From [Clostridium] viride DSM 6836 (lineage in GTDB: Bacteria > Bacillota > Clostridia > Oscillospirales > Oscillospiraceae), in contig KK211198.1 in the NCBI GenBank assembly GCA_000620945.1, forward strand, positions 668,120-732,119: DNA of 64,000 nt, read 5' to 3'. The position numbers were made by a program, and so were the translations under genes. Positions 20,655 to 29,446 of this stretch are shown one piece after another. Each line of letters begins with the position of its first letter. Positions within the stretch are counted from its first letter, which is position 1. The notes beneath the pieces were generated by a model. The model was not told where the DNA came from. It did not search any database and worked only from the letters and a program-made list of their open reading frames with translations.

Positions 20655-20768
20655 AGATTTTCCTGCCTTTCTTTTGTTACTTTGTACTAATTGGAAGAAG
20701 TTTGGCTGAAACTTTTGTATTGTTATCCAAAGCTTGCTTGGAATTGGGGTCGAATGCAGTTACATCTG

Positions 20769-20796
20769 TTGAAATAATGTACAAATTTGGTATAAT
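20769..20796 (+). promoter_or_regulatory. promoter of the EIIC-EAL gene
   Basis: TTGAAA (20769-20774), 16-base spacer, consensus TATAAT (20791-20796), about 48 bases before the TTG start. Confidence 0.7.
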
Positions 20797-20844
20797 AGTG
20801 AAATTGTGTTAGAGATGGCTACCAGTGTGGGAAAGGAGGTTCCT

Positions 20845-22992
20845 TTGCATCGTTTCATCCATCAATCCTTGTCTCGTTTCAAGTTCTTGGAACAAAGTCG
20901 CGTTCTGCTTGCGATTTCGCATGGCATGCTCGTGGCGCTGCCCATTACCATTACAGCATCCTTTGCCTTATTGATCACCAATTTTCCCGTACCTGCCTTT
21001 CGCTTCTGGCTCGAAAACCTCTTTGGTGGAGCTGTATACCACACGCTTTCCTTAGTTCAAAATGCAAGCAGCAACATCATATCCCTGGTTTTTTTGTTGA
21101 GCATTAGCTATAGCTTCGAACGAAGCAAAGAGCCAAGAGTCCCCGGCCTTTACCCCATGACTGCCCTTTGCTCCTACGTCGCTTTTTTATCCGGCTCCCA
21201 TGGACAGTTTTCCTTTGAGCGTTTTAGCAGTCAGTGGATTTCTCATGCCATTGTGATTGCGATCGTATCCTCTATTCTACTGGAAAAGCTCATCCAGCTG
21301 CAAAAAATCAGTCCTCGTAAAAACAACGGAGAAAGTTCCTTGTTTTTTGCACTGCTTAATTATCTTCTGCCCATCGCATGCACGGTGCTCTGCTTTGCTA
21401 TGCTCAATGTGGTTCTTAGCTCCATCCTACAGAATCCGGACGTACAAGAGCTTCTCTCTTCCACCATTTTAGCGCTATTTAAAGATTTGGGCCGCAGCAT
21501 TTCCAGTGCTCTTTTGTTCATATTTATCCTCCATATCTTTTGGTTCTTCGGCGTGCATGGTGGCATCCTCTTCGAGTTGCTATCCCGTCAGTTTTTTATT
21601 CCGGGTACGCGAATGGACATTGTCAGCTTGAGTAACCCTTCTATGGAGGGGCAACTTCGAACCTTCATCGATACCTTTGTTCTTTTGGGCGGTTGTGGCA
21701 GTGTGATTTGCTTGGTGCTTGCGGTCTTACTCGCGGAGAAGAGAAGATCCCAACGCACCCTGGCGAAGTTATCCTTGCTGCCGGTCTTGTGCAACATCAA
21801 TGAGCTCATCATCTTCGGCATCCCAATTGCCTTCAACCCCATTTTCTTGATTCCTTTTCTTCTTACCCCGATTGTGTTAACGCTCAGCAGCTATGCCTTT
21901 GTTCTGCTGGGTCTTGTCCCTCAAACGGTGTATTCCGTAGATTGGACAACGCCCCTGTTCTTAAGCGGCTATGTCGCCACCGGCTCCATCTCCGGCGTCT
22001 TGCTGCAGGCATTCAACCTAATTCTTGGCGTGCTCCTCTATCTTCCCTTTGTCCATCTCTCTCAGCATCATCATACGATGAGCACAAAGCAGCAGGTTGA
22101 TCAGCTGGCAAGTCAAGTACAGGAGGGTGAGCAGGTAGGCAAGATACCGAAGCTACTGAATCCAGATAGTTCTCTGTATGGCATGGCACACATTTTAGCC
22201 GACGACCTAGCCTACGCCATCCAGACGAATGCGCTTCAGATTTACTATCAACCACAGGTCGATGACGCCGGACGATTGGTCGGAGCGGAAGCGCTACTTC
22301 GTTGGGAATACTTCCAGGGTACCTTCCTGTACCCTCCCCTGATCATTGCCCTGGCCGAAGAAGCTGGCTTGCAGCGTGCCCTGGGGGAGCGAATTTTGCA
22401 AACCATTTGCACGGATATGGAGTCTTGGCGCAAAGAGCATGGGCTGGAGATTCCCATCTCCTACAACGTCACGGCCTCCTTGCTGGAGGACTCCTCCCTT
22501 CCGGAGACTCTTTTGGAAATGCGGGAACAGTATGGCATTGCACCGGGACTCTTGGGCGTCGAAATCACCGAGCAAGCTGCCTTAAGCCTATCGGCCAATG
22601 TGGAAGCTTGTTTGGAGTCCCTGCGCGAAGCGGGGGCAAAGATTTTACTGGACGACTTTGGCATGGGCCATAGCTCAATGATGTATCTGCAAAACAACCA
22701 CTTTGATATCGTAAAACTGGATGGCTCCCTGACGCGTCAGATTCTCAGCAACCCCAGAAGCCAAGATATCATTGCATCGATCATTTACCTTTCGCGTTCC
22801 CTTCTGTTTGATGTCTGTGCGGAATATGTGGAAACCGAGGAGCAGACGGAAACCTTGCGAAAGCTAGGATGCCAGAAGTTTCAGGGCTATCTCTATAGCG
22901 CCCCCTTAGAAAAGACGAAGTTTCTTACCTTTGCAAGATCATTGCAGACCGCGCATGAAACCATACAGCATCGTTTGGCTGTCAAATCATAA
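20845..22992 (+). CDS. PTS EIIC-like membrane domain fused to an EAL c-di-GMP phosphodiesterase domain
   Basis: 715-residue fusion. Residues 1 to about 410 resemble the cellobiose/lactose-type PTS EIIC permease, with about ten membrane helices and the stretch WFFGVHGG. A short linker leads to an EAL domain (about residues 455-690) that keeps the catalytic set: EALLRW, the Asn in SYNVTAS, EITE, DDFGMGHSS, IVKLDGS, and the Glu in ETEEQ. The Gly normally before that VETEEQ is Tyr here (AEYVETEEQ). No EIIA or EIIB is attached. I infer that sugar binding or transport state is coupled to c-di-GMP breakdown. The TTG start at 20845 is chosen because AAAGGAGG lies five bases before it. Confidence 0.85.
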   Translation: MHRFIHQSLSRFKFLEQSRVLLAISHGMLVALPITITASFALLITNFPVPAFRFWLENLFGGAVYHTLSLVQNASSNIISLVFLLSISYSFERSKEPRVPGLYPMTALCSYVAFLSGSHGQFSFERFSSQWISHAIVIAIVSSILLEKLIQLQKISPRKNNGESSLFFALLNYLLPIACTVLCFAMLNVVLSSILQNPDVQELLSSTILALFKDLGRSISSALLFIFILHIFWFFGVHGGILFELLSRQFFIPGTRMDIVSLSNPSMEGQLRTFIDTFVLLGGCGSVICLVLAVLLAEKRRSQRTLAKLSLLPVLCNINELIIFGIPIAFNPIFLIPFLLTPIVLTLSSYAFVLLGLVPQTVYSVDWTTPLFLSGYVATGSISGVLLQAFNLILGVLLYLPFVHLSQHHHTMSTKQQVDQLASQVQEGEQVGKIPKLLNPDSSLYGMAHILADDLAYAIQTNALQIYYQPQVDDAGRLVGAEALLRWEYFQGTFLYPPLIIALAEEAGLQRALGERILQTICTDMESWRKEHGLEIPISYNVTASLLEDSSLPETLLEMREQYGIAPGLLGVEITEQAALSLSANVEACLESLREAGAKILLDDFGMGHSSMMYLQNNHFDIVKLDGSLTRQILSNPRSQDIIASIIYLSRSLLFDVCAEYVETEEQTETLRKLGCQKFQGYLYSAPLEKTKFLTFARSLQTAHETIQHRLAVKS

Positions 22993-23005
22993 CCGTCGAT
23001 CACGG

Positions 23006-23048
23006 AAAAGCCAAGGAACACTCTTTTTGAGAGCATTCCTTGGCTTTT
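23006..23048. terminator. bidirectional terminator between the EIIC-EAL gene and the eut operon
   Basis: Stem AAAAGCCAAGGAA with 23036-23048 and an inner CTCT/GAGAG helix; T-runs on both strands. It lies between convergent transcripts and closes the eut operon after eutQ. Confidence 0.88.
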
Positions 23049-23090
23049 CTGCGCAAAAACAAGGGGCGGATCTCACTTCCGCCCTCCTGT

Positions 23091-23525
23091 TTACTGTTGA
23101 TTTTGCCAATCGGCCGGATACACGAAATACAAGAATCGTGCCTTATCCTTGACGGAAAACTGAATGGAGGAACCCTTCGGGATATAGATGATCTCTCCCG
23201 GCCCTGCAGAGACGGTCTGCCCATTCATCATGATATCCAGTCGCCCCTCAATCACGTAATCCATTTCATCATAGTTGAGCGTCCACGGGAAGGTAGTGTG
23301 CTCCATGACCATTAAACCGGCACCAAGCCTTGGCGACTCGCTGAGGGAAAAGAGGTCATGGGTCCAGACCCGGTCACCGGGGTTTCCGGTATTCATTCGA
23401 TCCGCATCCGTGACCGACAGCTTGGGTACCTCTACCTTTTTCAGCCCATTTGTAGGGCAGCCCAGCTTCTCCAGTAGCACTTGTCGCACCATGGCTTCCA
23501 GTGCCGCGCGATCCATATCAGGCAT
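23091..23525 (-). CDS. eutQ: EutQ-type cupin protein
   Basis: 144-residue protein matching the C-terminal cupin of EutQ (EMDYVIEGRLDIMMNGQTVSAGPGEIIYIPKGSSIQFSV in family terms), preceded by a short helical N-terminus (residues 1-25) that may be a targeting helix. EutQ of Salmonella has acetate-kinase activity and is needed for microcompartment formation. The start at 23525 follows GGAGG and overlaps the eutH stop by 8 bases. Last gene of the operon. Confidence 0.9.
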   Translation of the reverse strand: MPDMDRAALEAMVRQVLLEKLGCPTNGLKKVEVPKLSVTDADRMNTGNPGDRVWTHDLFSLSESPRLGAGLMVMEHTTFPWTLNYDEMDYVIEGRLDIMMNGQTVSAGPGEIIYIPKGSSIQFSVKDKARFLYFVYPADWQNQQ

Positions 23526-24603
23526 GTTTGACCTCCTTCCGGGTAATGAGCATAGCAACTGCCACGGCGGTGACACCGGCGATTAACTTACCCACAATCA
23601 TGGGGAAAATCATGGTGGAGTCAAAGCCAGCGGTGAACCCAAGGTGATCACCAAAGACAAAGGCAGCCGAGACGGCAAAGGCTACGTTGATGACCTTTCC
23701 GCGACTATCCATGTCCTTCATCATGCCAAACATGGGAATGTTGTTGGCGAGGGTTGCCACCATGCCTGCGGCTGCAATGTCGTTCATGCCAAGCAAATGA
23801 CCCATCTTCATTAATGGCTTTTGGAAGATTTTGGTGATGACATGCACTAAGGGGAAGGCACCGGCAAGGACAATGGCAATGGCACCCACGGTCAAAAAGC
23901 CGTCATCAATGGGGTTCATTCCGGGAATGACGACGATGCCGGTGAGCTTCTCCACAATGGCTGCCGCCAGACCAATGGTAATGACAATGACAACGATATT
24001 ACCAAAGACCTGAAATCCTTTGACCATGCCGTCCGGAATAAAGTAAAGTCCCAGTGCAATCAAAATGGCAAAGATTACGATGGGGATTAGGTTTAGGAGA
24101 ACCATCATAACCGAGAACCCGGCCACCAAACCGCCTACAAAAGCACCGATGGGAATGGTGATTACACCAGCCAGTACGCCGGTTGCCAGGTATTTTTGAT
24201 CCTCACGTTGGATGATCCCAAGTCCAACGGGAATGGTAAAGACGATGGTGGGGCCCAGCATGGCGCCGACGATGAGTCCGCCAAACTGCCCCGCTTCCGG
24301 GGTAAGTGCCAGTTCCTTTGCAAGGGGTGCACCACCCATGTCGTTAGCCAGAATGGTTCCCGCAAACATAGCTGGGTCGGCTCCCAACATAGAGTAGAGC
24401 GGGACGACCACCGGCCGCAAGAGATCTGCCAGGACGGGAGCCAGACAGATGATGCCAATCATGGCCAGCGCCAGGGAACCCATGGCGATAATACCCTCTT
24501 CAAACTTATCACCGAGGCCGAATTTGTTTCCGATGATTCGGTCGATACCGCCCACAACCATGAAAAAGACCATGATATAGACGATAATTTCGTTGATGGA
24601 CAA
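23518..24603 (-). CDS. eutH: ethanolamine transporter EutH
   Basis: 361-residue membrane protein with about ten helices, imports ethanolamine or lets it diffuse in. Family stretches include FAGTILANDMGGAPLAKEL and GMNDIAAAGMVATLANNIPMF. It probably starts with TTG at 24603, preceded by AAAGGGGG at 7-base spacing. A 108-base gap with a small hairpin separates it from eutN, the largest gap inside the operon, so its expression may be adjusted separately. Confidence 0.93.
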   Translation of the reverse strand: MSINEIIVYIMVFFMVVGGIDRIIGNKFGLGDKFEEGIIAMGSLALAMIGIICLAPVLADLLRPVVVPLYSMLGADPAMFAGTILANDMGGAPLAKELALTPEAGQFGGLIVGAMLGPTIVFTIPVGLGIIQREDQKYLATGVLAGVITIPIGAFVGGLVAGFSVMMVLLNLIPIVIFAILIALGLYFIPDGMVKGFQVFGNIVVIVITIGLAAAIVEKLTGIVVIPGMNPIDDGFLTVGAIAIVLAGAFPLVHVITKIFQKPLMKMGHLLGMNDIAAAGMVATLANNIPMFGMMKDMDSRGKVINVAFAVSAAFVFGDHLGFTAGFDSTMIFPMIVGKLIAGVTAVAVAMLITRKEVKHA

Positions 24604-24704
24604 AACATTGCCCCCTTTAATTTAAAATGTTTCTAACAAGCTATGTGGGAAGGAAAACACCCGGTTTGCCTTCGTACATAAATTCAGCCGCTTTGTGCAA
24701 ACAA

Positions 24705-24720
24705 AAGGGGTTAACCCCTT
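24705..24720 (-). terminator. small intra-operon hairpin, possible attenuator
   Basis: Palindrome AAGGGGTTAACCCCTT overlapping the eutN stop codon; on the minus strand it is followed by TTGTTTG. A six-bp stem with a short T-run could end some transcripts before eutH and eutQ. Confidence 0.4.
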
Positions 24721-24977
24721 CCTTCCACGTGATCAACAATGCCGACAATGGCGGCATCAACGGGAACGCCGGCTCCAGCCGCCACCCTGGCTGCAGAGCC
24801 CGTGGCAACCAAAACCCGATCCCCCGGACCGGCTCCGGCTTGGTCAGCACAAACCAATGCCGTACCGTTTACGCCCGCCCCTTCGGGAATGACCAGGAGA
24901 AAGGCCTGGCCCGTAAGGCTTTGCAGTTTTTTGGTCGCCCACACATTACCAACTACGGTTCCTAATAACACAGACAC
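24711..24977 (-). CDS. eutN: EutN/CcmL-type microcompartment vertex protein
   Basis: About 88 residues, BMC-P (pentamer) shell protein that caps polyhedron corners. The family pattern is complete: LLGTVVGNVWATKK, LLVIPEG, ALVCADQAGAGPGDRVLVATGSAAR and DAAIVGIVD. No ATG is available at the right place; GTG at 24977 (or 24971) after GGGAG is the likely start, overlapping the upstream gene by about 30 bases. Confidence 0.92.
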   Translation of the reverse strand: MSVLLGTVVGNVWATKKLQSLTGQAFLLVIPEGAGVNGTALVCADQAGAGPGDRVLVATGSAARVAAGAGVPVDAAIVGIVDHVEGRG

Positions 24978-25218
24978 CCATCTCCCGAAGCTCACGTTCC
25001 AGAGCGACAAATTTTTGAAAAACCCCCATGGGAGCTGTTTTTTTGAATTGTTTGTATTCCAAACCGGTCTCTAAGACGCGCACCTTCCGTCCGGATAGAA
25101 GCGCCTCTAAGACCTGCTTTTCCTCTGGCTCTAAGACCAAACCTAGGGCGAGAACTCCCATTTGCTCTACGGGTAAATGCGTGATAATGAGTTCGTCACC
25201 TTTTACTTCCAGCGTCAT
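24946..25218 (-). CDS. small eut-operon protein of unknown function
   Basis: 90-residue protein that I do not recognise. It starts at ATG 25218, overlapping the pduL stop by four bases, and its end overlaps eutN, so it is clearly part of the operon. The sequence has an N-terminal beta-rich part (LEVKGDELIITHLPVEQ), a helix rich in Glu/Leu, RKVRVLETGLEYKQFKKTAP, and a C-terminal helix (FQKFVALERELREMGV). The operon position corresponds to that of other small hypothetical eut proteins of Firmicutes. No signal peptide or metal motif. Possibly a shell-interacting or assembly factor, by context only. Confidence 0.6.
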   Translation of the reverse strand: MTLEVKGDELIITHLPVEQMGVLALGLVLEPEEKQVLEALLSGRKVRVLETGLEYKQFKKTAPMGVFQKFVALERELREMGVCVIRNRSW

Positions 25219-25838
25219 CCCACAATCATCCCCCGATCCCCCTTATGAAATCCACAGGCGTTGCTCTCGTCATAGTCCAAGTGCGCAACCGTAGAAAACT
25301 TGGGACTTACACGCACCTCAATGTCCCCAAATACCAAGGGGCGTTCTGTAAAGGTACGGAAGCTGACCCGTTGGCCATCGCGCATACCGAAACGCTCCGC
25401 ATCCTCGGGAGTCATATGAATGTGCCGCTTTGCCACGATGGCACCACGGGGAAGAATGATTTGCCTCGTCCCGTTCTGAATGGTGATGCCCGGCGTGTCC
25501 TTGATGTCACCGGATAAACGAATGGGAGCACGCACCCCCAGCGAAACGGCATCCGAAAGCGAAAGCTCCACCTGACTGTCTGGGCGTTCCGGCCCAAGAA
25601 TGACGACGTTTGTAAACTCTCCCTTGGGCCCTTTCAGCGTGACGCGTTCGGCACAGGCAAACTGCCCCGGTTGGGATAGATCCTTGACCTTTGTCAGCTG
25701 ATACCCTGTGCCAAACAGGGCTTCCACATCCCCACGAGACAAATGGACATGCCGTCCTGAGGCCTCGATCTCAATGGTCATGCGCTGAATAATCGCCTCA
25801 GCGAGGCGTTCTAAGCCCACACTGCAAACGCTGTTCAT
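25215..25838 (-). CDS. pduL: PduL-type phosphotransacylase
   Basis: 207-residue zinc-dependent phosphate acyltransferase of the PduL fold, converting acetyl-CoA to acetyl-phosphate inside the microcompartment and recycling CoA (often called EutD in Firmicutes operons). Zinc-ligand motifs: SGRHVHLS near residue 26 and AKRHIHMTPEDAERFGM near residue 136, with GDIEVRVSP and HLDYDESNACG. An N-terminal helix of about 19 residues (NSVCSVGLERLAEAIIQRM) before the first domain resembles an encapsulation peptide. Confidence 0.92.
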   Translation of the reverse strand: MNSVCSVGLERLAEAIIQRMTIEIEASGRHVHLSRGDVEALFGTGYQLTKVKDLSQPGQFACAERVTLKGPKGEFTNVVILGPERPDSQVELSLSDAVSLGVRAPIRLSGDIKDTPGITIQNGTRQIILPRGAIVAKRHIHMTPEDAERFGMRDGQRVSFRTFTERPLVFGDIEVRVSPKFSTVAHLDYDESNACGFHKGDRGMIVG

Positions 25839-25842
25839 CTTG

Positions 25843-26607
25843 TCACCTGCTTTCTTTGGGATACTTGCCTGCCTTTAACTTTATCATCATAATCCACATC
25901 AGGGAGGACAGGCGATTCAGTCCCAGAATGATGTCGTTTCTGCTGACGGCACCATTCTCGTCCCGGAATGCTTTATATGCCGCCAGTTCGGTTTGCCGCA
26001 CCACGGTTCGAAGCTTATTCACCGCCAGAATAGCCTTGCCATCATTCACACTCACCATAAAGTGAGGTTGCCCAAAGTGACGTTCTGGGTAATGAGAATA
26101 CTCCCTGAGCTGATCGGGTGTATAACCGCACAAGTGAACTTCTCCCACCGCTTCATCCAAGACATCAAAGCGGATAAAGCGTCTTACAAAGCTCAGCACT
26201 TCCTCGAGCTCTGCACACAGGCTTTGGTAGCCGGCTTCACGCACCACTAGTTGGCTTTGCATAATGTCCGCCTCCAGCAAATCGATGAAGCCACGAAATG
26301 CGATGCGAGGATGATCCTTAAAGACTAGAATATTCCCCTTCAGGTGGGTCATATGCTCCGGCTTTTCCTGGAGCGCCGCCCCGAACAGAGTGGTATACTT
26401 GGGCCCCGCTGCGGCTGCTGTTTGCTTTGCACCTTCGGCGCTCTGCTGGGTCGAAACTGCCCCCTGAGGGTAGACCACCTCAACCCGATGCTCTAAGAGA
26501 TAGCTTCGGGCAGAGGGGGTCAGAACGTCGTTCCGGTTCACAACCACAGGGCCACGGGTGCCGTTGTTGGACATCTGTCGGACGAGATCTTCGGTCAGCA
26601 GGGCCAT
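25843..26607 (-). CDS. eutT: cobalamin adenosyltransferase EutT
   Basis: 254-residue enzyme that makes adenosylcobalamin for ethanolamine ammonia-lyase. The N-terminal MALLTEDLVRQM...LTPSARSYLLEHRVEVVYP and the central EHMTHLKGNILVFKDHPRIAFRG are diagnostic for EutT. A low-complexity Ala/Gln/Ser linker (residues about 48-68) separates the two. The C-terminal helical part belongs to the PduO/EutT-like fold. It starts three bases after the eutM stop. Confidence 0.93.
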   Translation of the reverse strand: MALLTEDLVRQMSNNGTRGPVVVNRNDVLTPSARSYLLEHRVEVVYPQGAVSTQQSAEGAKQTAAAAGPKYTTLFGAALQEKPEHMTHLKGNILVFKDHPRIAFRGFIDLLEADIMQSQLVVREAGYQSLCAELEEVLSFVRRFIRFDVLDEAVGEVHLCGYTPDQLREYSHYPERHFGQPHFMVSVNDGKAILAVNKLRTVVRQTELAAYKAFRDENGAVSRNDIILGLNRLSSLMWIMMIKLKAGKYPKESR

Positions 26608-26610
26608 AGG

Positions 26611-27267
26611 TTAGACCTTGTCGTATTCGCCAGCTCTGTGAGGCAGAATACCATCCACTTCGGCATGGGGACGAGGGATAACATGCACGGAAAGCAGTTC
26701 GCCAACCTTTTCTGCCGCAGCTGCGCCCGCGTCGGTTGCTGCCTTGACTGCACCCACGTCGCCACGAACCATGACGGTGACCAAGCCACCACCGACCTGT
26801 TCCTTGCCCACAAGCTGAACGTTTGCTGCCTTCACCATTGCGTCTGCTGCTTCAATTGCGCCGACCAGTCCCTTTGTTTCTACCATACCAAGTGCATTCG
26901 TGTTTGCCATGTTTGTGTTCCTCCTTAAAATAGTTGTTTCCTTTTGAGTGTCCCCTGCGTTTGCAGAGAGGGCATCCTGCTTTGTTGCCGATGTTCCACT
27001 GGCTGCGGGTTCCGAGCTTGCGCTCTCTTTTTTGCTGGCTTTTTCAGATTTATCATTGCCTTCGGGTTTTGTGGGCTCTCCGGATTTGCCCCCACGAACC
27101 AAAGGTGATTTCTCGGTGGTCGAGGGCTTCGGTTCCTCGGTCTTCTTCCCTGCTTCCAACCCGTCCGGCTCCAAGCTTTCTGCATGCTCTGCCATGAAGG
27201 GGAGGAGTTGCTGCTGCAAGACTTCCGCAGGGTTTAGCACGACGCCAACTACATTCGGCGTACTCAT
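26611..27267 (-). CDS. eutM: BMC-H shell protein (EutM) with an in-frame 119-residue N-terminal extension
   Basis: The C-terminal 99 residues, from ATG 26910, are an ordinary EutM/PduA-type hexameric shell protein ([20 protein letters not shown]...VIPRPHAEV). The same frame is open for 119 codons upstream to ATG 27267, which overlaps the eutE stop (ATGA) and has GAGGAG nine bases before it. The extension starts with a possible amphipathic helix ([19 protein letters not shown]) and continues as a Lys/Glu/Ser/Thr/Pro-rich, probably disordered linker. Both starts look usable, so a long and a short form may be made, comparable to PduB/PduB'. That the extension is translated is inferred. Confidence 0.8.
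   Translation of the reverse strand: MSTPNVVGVVLNPAEVLQQQLLPFMAEHAESLEPDGLEAGKKTEEPKPSTTEKSPLVRGGKSGEPTKPEGNDKSEKASKKESASSEPAASGTSATKQDALSANAGDTQKETTILRRNTNMANTNALGMVETKGLVGAIEAADAMVKAANVQLVGKEQVGGGLVTVMVRGDVGAVKAATDAGAAAAEKVGELLSVHVIPRPHAEVDGILPHRAGEYDKV
26920..26926 (-). promoter_or_regulatory. internal ribosome-binding site for the short EutM
   Basis: AAGGAGG on the minus strand, nine bases before ATG 26910, inside the longer open frame. It decides the short-form start and is as strong as any in the operon. Confidence 0.8.
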
Positions 27268-28754
27268 AAGCTCAGTCTCCTCATAATCTGGCGAACCAAT
27301 TCATCCATCATGCCCACATCGACCTGGTAGGAAGCATTGGAGCAAGTGCCACCACTGCTTTCATAGGGTGCGGAGGCATTGCCTCTGCGAATGTCTTCGA
27401 TTTCCTTCACGCCCCAAGCTACTCGCTTGATGTTAATGAGATCCAGGGGGCCAATGTTATTGGACGAGGACGAACCGCCCACGGCGCCACAGCCTAAAGT
27501 CAGAGCGGGGAACAAGCAGGTGGTCGCTCCGATGCCGCCCAAGGCAGAGGGTGTGTTTACCAAGACGCGGCTGGCAGGAACTGCACCAGCAAAGCGTTTG
27601 ACCACGGATTCGTCTTCTGAGTGGATAGAGAAGGTATGACCCGCGCCCTCCCACTCCAAGATCTCAACGCACCGACGCAGAACCGCTTCTTCATCGTCTT
27701 CCACGTAAAAGGCCAGAATCAGGCCCAGTTTCTCATTGGAATAGGGGTAACCTCTGCCAACGCCGGTTTCCTTTGCCACCAACACCCGGGCCGAGGAAGG
27801 TACGTTTCCAAGCCCAGCCAGCTTTGCCACCGTCTCAACGCTCTTACCGACAATGGCAGGGTTCATGGTGCCGTTGGAACGCAGGATGAAACTGGAAAGC
27901 TTACGATGCTCTTCGTCGCTCAGAACGTAGGCACCCTGGCGCTTTAGCTCTCCGATTACGGCAGATTCCATCTCTCGAATAACAATGATGGACTGCTCAC
28001 TGGCACAAATGGTTCCGTTATCAAAGGTTTTGGAATCCAAGATGCGCTTCACTGCCATACTCACATTGGCGGTGCGGTGAATATAGGCAGGTCCATTGCC
28101 CGCACCGACTCCGATGGCCGGGGTCCCGGAAGAGTAGGCTGCTTTTACCATAGCTCCGCCGCCGGTTGCCAAAATGAGGCGAGTATGGTTATGGCGCATT
28201 AACTCATTGGTGGCTTCTAAGGTCGGAATGGAAATACAGCCGATGGAGCCCGGAGGGGCACCTGCCGACTCTGCCGCACGGCGAACCACGCTGACGGTTT
28301 CCATAATGCAGTTCACTGCACTGGGGTGGGGCGAGAAGATGATGGGGTTACCCGCCTTCATACAGATCAGGGATTTGTAAATGACTGTGGAAGTTGGGTT
28401 GGTTGAGGGAACCAAACCTGCGACCACACCCACCGGGATGCCAATATCGATGGTGCGCTTTTCCCGATCTTCGGCTAAGATCCCGCGCGTCCGTTCCCCA
28501 CGGATGGCTTCATAGAGCGTGATGGCAGCAAAGCGGTTTTTAATCTCTTTGTCGGCCTTTAAGCCAAAGCCCGTCTCCTCCACTGCCATATCCGCCAAAC
28601 GCTTGGCTTGTTCCGCAGCCGCCTTGGAGATGGCTGCTGTTATTTTGTCTAGTTGCTCCTGGGTCATGCACGCGAGGGCTCGTTGTGCCTCCCGCGCCTG
28701 ATTCAGAAGGGTGCGAACCTCCTGAATGGAGCGTAAATCCTTGTCCATTTGCAT
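27264..28754 (-). CDS. eutE: acetylating acetaldehyde dehydrogenase EutE
   Basis: 496-residue CoA-dependent aldehyde dehydrogenase turning acetaldehyde into acetyl-CoA with NAD+. The catalytic cysteine lies in [11 protein letters not shown]; cofactor-site stretches include [19 protein letters not shown] and [26 protein letters not shown]. The N-terminus ([20 protein letters not shown]) is an amphipathic helix of the type used as encapsulation peptide. ATG 28754 is chosen for the GGAG seven bases before it. It overlaps the start of the long EutM frame by four bases. Confidence 0.95.
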   Translation of the reverse strand: MQMDKDLRSIQEVRTLLNQAREAQRALACMTQEQLDKITAAISKAAAEQAKRLADMAVEETGFGLKADKEIKNRFAAITLYEAIRGERTRGILAEDREKRTIDIGIPVGVVAGLVPSTNPTSTVIYKSLICMKAGNPIIFSPHPSAVNCIMETVSVVRRAAESAGAPPGSIGCISIPTLEATNELMRHNHTRLILATGGGAMVKAAYSSGTPAIGVGAGNGPAYIHRTANVSMAVKRILDSKTFDNGTICASEQSIIVIREMESAVIGELKRQGAYVLSDEEHRKLSSFILRSNGTMNPAIVGKSVETVAKLAGLGNVPSSARVLVAKETGVGRGYPYSNEKLGLILAFYVEDDEEAVLRRCVEILEWEGAGHTFSIHSEDESVVKRFAGAVPASRVLVNTPSALGGIGATTCLFPALTLGCGAVGGSSSSNNIGPLDLINIKRVAWGVKEIEDIRRGNASAPYESSGGTCSNASYQVDVGMMDELVRQIMRRLSL

Positions 28755-28792
28755 AGCATTTCTCCGTTCCAAATTGTGATCCGAAGCGCCAC

Positions 28793-29446
28793 TTACACTT
28801 CACGTGGTCTGGCGGCAATGGCCTTTACCGTTTCTGCAAAGGCTTGGCAAGCAGCGTTACAGGCACTTTGCGTTCCGGTGAGGAGACCGCCACCGAAGTT
28901 CGTTTCGCTGGGTGGCTCAAACAAGGCGACCAGTTCAACATCAGCGGCTTTGAGTGCCTCGTCCAATCCCACCATCGACTCCAGGGGGGGAGCAATCAGG
29001 TAGGCCAAAGCCTCCCCTTCTTTTACACCAGCAGTTTTGGACAGGTAGCTTCCCGTGCGGGACACCGTCTGAGCGTAGTAAACCACAGAGTCATCCTCAT
29101 TGGCCGAGCGGAACCCTACACCACTTTCAATAAACTCAACAGCAGACCGAAGACCACTCGATACCTCGGAGGGATTTGGACCTGCCAGAATGCCAATCAC
29201 CTCGCCGGCCAGCTTGGTATTGGCATTGGCCGCACCGGCATACAGGCTCTTGCCGTAGACCACTTCCACGGCAGCGGCCTTGGTAGCCTCGTCTAGAGCA
29301 CAATAGGTTACGTCATCACAGTCCGTGGTGATGATTCCAATGGAGCGATGCTTAGCCGGAAGCTCCAGCCGTCGCGCCATGGTTTCCGAAACGTTTGCGA
29401 TGGTATGGGTGGCAAGAATCGTTACGGGCAACAGATCCCCGGTCAT
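28793..29446 (-). CDS. eutL: EutL-type BMC-T shell protein
   Basis: 217-residue trimeric shell protein with two fused BMC domains (about residues 1-105 and 106-217). Typical stretches: [37 protein letters not shown] and [26 protein letters not shown]. EutL trimers form gated pores for larger molecules such as cofactors. ATG 29446 overlaps the eutC stop by four bases; the longer frame upstream is antisense-like nonsense within eutC. Confidence 0.93.
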   Translation of the reverse strand: MTGDLLPVTILATHTIANVSETMARRLELPAKHRSIGIITTDCDDVTYCALDEATKAAAVEVVYGKSLYAGAANANTKLAGEVIGILAGPNPSEVSSGLRSAVEFIESGVGFRSANEDDSVVYYAQTVSRTGSYLSKTAGVKEGEALAYLIAPPLESMVGLDEALKAADVELVALFEPPSETNFGGGLLTGTQSACNAACQAFAETVKAIAARPREV

